A DNA stretch of 5,457 bases from Nitrospira sp. (GTDB lineage: Bacteria; Nitrospirota; Nitrospiria; Nitrospirales; Nitrospiraceae). The DNA lies in assembly GCA_025363325.1 (NCBI GenBank), contig JANYEF010000183.1:1-5457 (forward strand), read 5' to 3'. The translations under genes and the position numbers were made by a program. The notes below the pieces were generated by a model. It was not told where the DNA came from. It made no database searches and saw nothing but the letters and a program-made list of their open reading frames with translations. Below are positions 4,209 through 5,457 of this stretch, piece after piece (the first letter of the stretch is position 1; each line of letters starts with the position of its first letter).

Positions 4209-5457
4209 TTATCGATAAATCTCGGAGCCGGTCTTCTTGAACTCTTCTGACTTTTCTTTCATTCCGATTTGAATCGCTGTGTTTTCATCCACGTGTAGTT
4301 GCGCGGCATAGTCTCGGACATCCTGCGTGATCTTCATTGAGCAGAAATGAGGGCCGCACATAGAGCAGAAGTGCGAGACCTTGGCGGCATTGTCCGGCAA
4401 GGTTTCGTCGTGGAAGAGCTTTGCTGTGTCCGGATCGAGCGACAGGTTGAACTGGTCTTCCCAGCGAAACTCGAAGCGGGCTTTGGAGAGCGCATTGTCT
4501 CTGATCTGTGCGCCCGGATGGCCCTTGGCCAGGTCCGCTGCGTGAGCGGCGATCTTGTAGGTGATGACGCCGGTCTTCACATCTTCGCGGTCGGGGAGGC
4601 CTAGGTGTTCTTTGGGCGTCACATAACAAAGCATCGCACAGCCAAACCATCCGATCATGGCTGCGCCAATGCCGGAGGTGATGTGGTCGTAGCCCGGCGC
4701 GATGTCGGTCGTGAGCGGCCCCAGCGTATAGAAGGGCGCTTCCTGGCAGGCCTTCAGTTGTTTTTCCATATTGACCTGGATCATGTGCATGGGCACATGG
4801 CCTGGACCTTCAATCATGACTTGTACATCGTGGCGCCAGGCAATCTTGGTGAGTTCACCCAAGGTCTCCAGCTCGGCGAATTGTGCCTCGTCGTTGGCAT
4901 CGGCAATGGAGCCGGGGCGCAACCCGTCGCCCAAACTGAAGGATACGTCGTAGGCCTTCATGATCTCGCAGATTTCTTCGAAGTGGGTATAGGTAAAGTT
5001 TTCTTCATGATGAGCCAGGCACCACTTTGCATGGATCGCTCCGCCGCGGGACACGATGCCGGTCATGCGTTTGGCGGTCATCGGCACATAGGCGAGGCGC
5101 ACACCAGCGTGGATGGTGAAGTAATCCACGCCTTGCTCGGCCTGCTCGATCAAGGTATCGCGAAATAGTTCCCAGGTCAGGTCTTCAGCCTTGCCCCCGA
5201 CTTTTTCCAGCGCTTGATAGATCGGCACGGTACCGATGGGTACCGGTGAATTACGGATGATCCATTCGCGAGTCTCGTGGATGTTCTTGCCGGTGGAGAG
5301 GTCCATCACGGTGTCAGCGCCCCATCGAATGGACCAGATCATCTTTTCGACTTCTTCTTCGATGGAGGAGGCGACTGCGGAGTTGCCGATGTTGGAGTTG
5401 ATCTTCACCAGAAAGTTGCGGCCGATGATCATTGGCTCGCTTTCCGGATGGTTGATG
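4209..5457 (-). CDS. thiC: Phosphomethylpyrimidine synthase ThiC, 5' end outside window
   Basis: The frame stays open through the right edge. The ATG at 5432 is not the start, because the upstream codons read INHPESEP directly before MIIGRNFLVKIN, a conserved internal ThiC motif. About 415 residues are visible. ThiC is the radical-SAM-type enzyme that converts aminoimidazole ribotide to hydroxymethylpyrimidine phosphate, the pyrimidine half of thiamin. Diagnostic stretches (residues from the ATG at 5432) include GNSAVASSIEEEVEKM (16-31), RWGADTVMDLSTG (36-48), HAGVR (108-112), RGGAIHAKW (129-137), SLGDGLRPG (166-174), EGPGHVPMH (208-216) and TTDIAPGYDHITSGIG (241-256). The C-terminal Fe-S motif C-x2-C-x4-C is C356, C359 and C364 (codons 4341-4367). 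It heads the visible thiamin operon with thi4. A TPP riboswitch commonly precedes thiC but would lie outside the window. Confidence 0.97.
   Translation of the reverse strand, partial: INHPESEPMIIGRNFLVKINSNIGNSAVASSIEEEVEKMIWSIRWGADTVMDLSTGKNIHETREWIIRNSPVPIGTVPIYQALEKVGGKAEDLTWELFRDTLIEQAEQGVDYFTIHAGVRLAYVPMTAKRMTGIVSRGGAIHAKWCLAHHEENFTYTHFEEICEIMKAYDVSFSLGDGLRPGSIADANDEAQFAELETLGELTKIAWRHDVQVMIEGPGHVPMHMIQVNMEKQLKACQEAPFYTLGPLTTDIAPGYDHITSGIGAAMIGWFGCAMLCYVTPKEHLGLPDREDVKTGVITYKIAAHAADLAKGHPGAQIRDNALSKARFEFRWEDQFNLSLDPDTAKLFHDETLPDNAAKVSHFCSMCGPHFCSMKITQDVRDYAAQLHVDENTAIQIGMKEKSEEFKKTGSEIYR

Noticed and set aside
4605..5168. + strand open frame of 187 residues opposite thiC
   Set aside because: It is antisense to highly conserved ThiC motifs and has no recognisable domain.

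Overview
The window looks like a piece of a moderately GC-rich bacterial chromosome. The gene content (a sulfide-type Thi4 next to thiC, a stand-alone degenerate receiver protein, a TPR protein, a YgfZ-like protein) and the style of the intergenic repeats resemble what I remember of Nitrospira-type nitrite oxidisers. That assignment is an inference from memory, and nothing in the window proves it.

Layout. On the + strand lie the end of a small membrane protein of CBU_0592 type (2-253), a structured intergenic repeat (254-431), and an uncharacterised 160-residue soluble protein (461-943). From the right edge inward, five genes run on the - strand. They are thiC (5' end beyond the window, stop at 4209), thi4 (4069-3269), a TPR protein (about 3169-2654), a receiver-like protein (2550-2155) and a YgfZ/GcvT-like protein (2158-1067). 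The + and - groups converge at 944-1066.

How the genes may work together. ThiC makes the pyrimidine half of thiamin and Thi4 makes the thiazole half, so the right part is a thiamin precursor operon. ThiC needs an oxygen-sensitive [4Fe-4S] cluster, and the Thi4 has the histidine typical of sulfide- and iron-dependent, non-suicidal enzymes. YgfZ-type proteins support Fe-S enzymes. A functional link between the two halves of the - strand run is plausible but unproven. The receiver and ygfZ genes overlap by four bases (ATGA) and are probably translationally coupled.

The most unusual aspect is what lies between the genes. Every gap holds a repeat or foldable element that starts at or within about a dozen bases of the preceding stop codon. 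Three are inverted repeats whose arms are degenerate tandem arrays of 7-, 9- and 7-base units (973-1034, 2519-2648, 3186-3266), each with its own unit sequence. Two others (254-431 and 4088-4208) are related to each other, lie in the same orientation relative to their upstream gene, and share a core with apparently compensatory stem changes. Some candidate start codons lie inside these repeats, and the receiver protein's N-terminus appears to be encoded by one.
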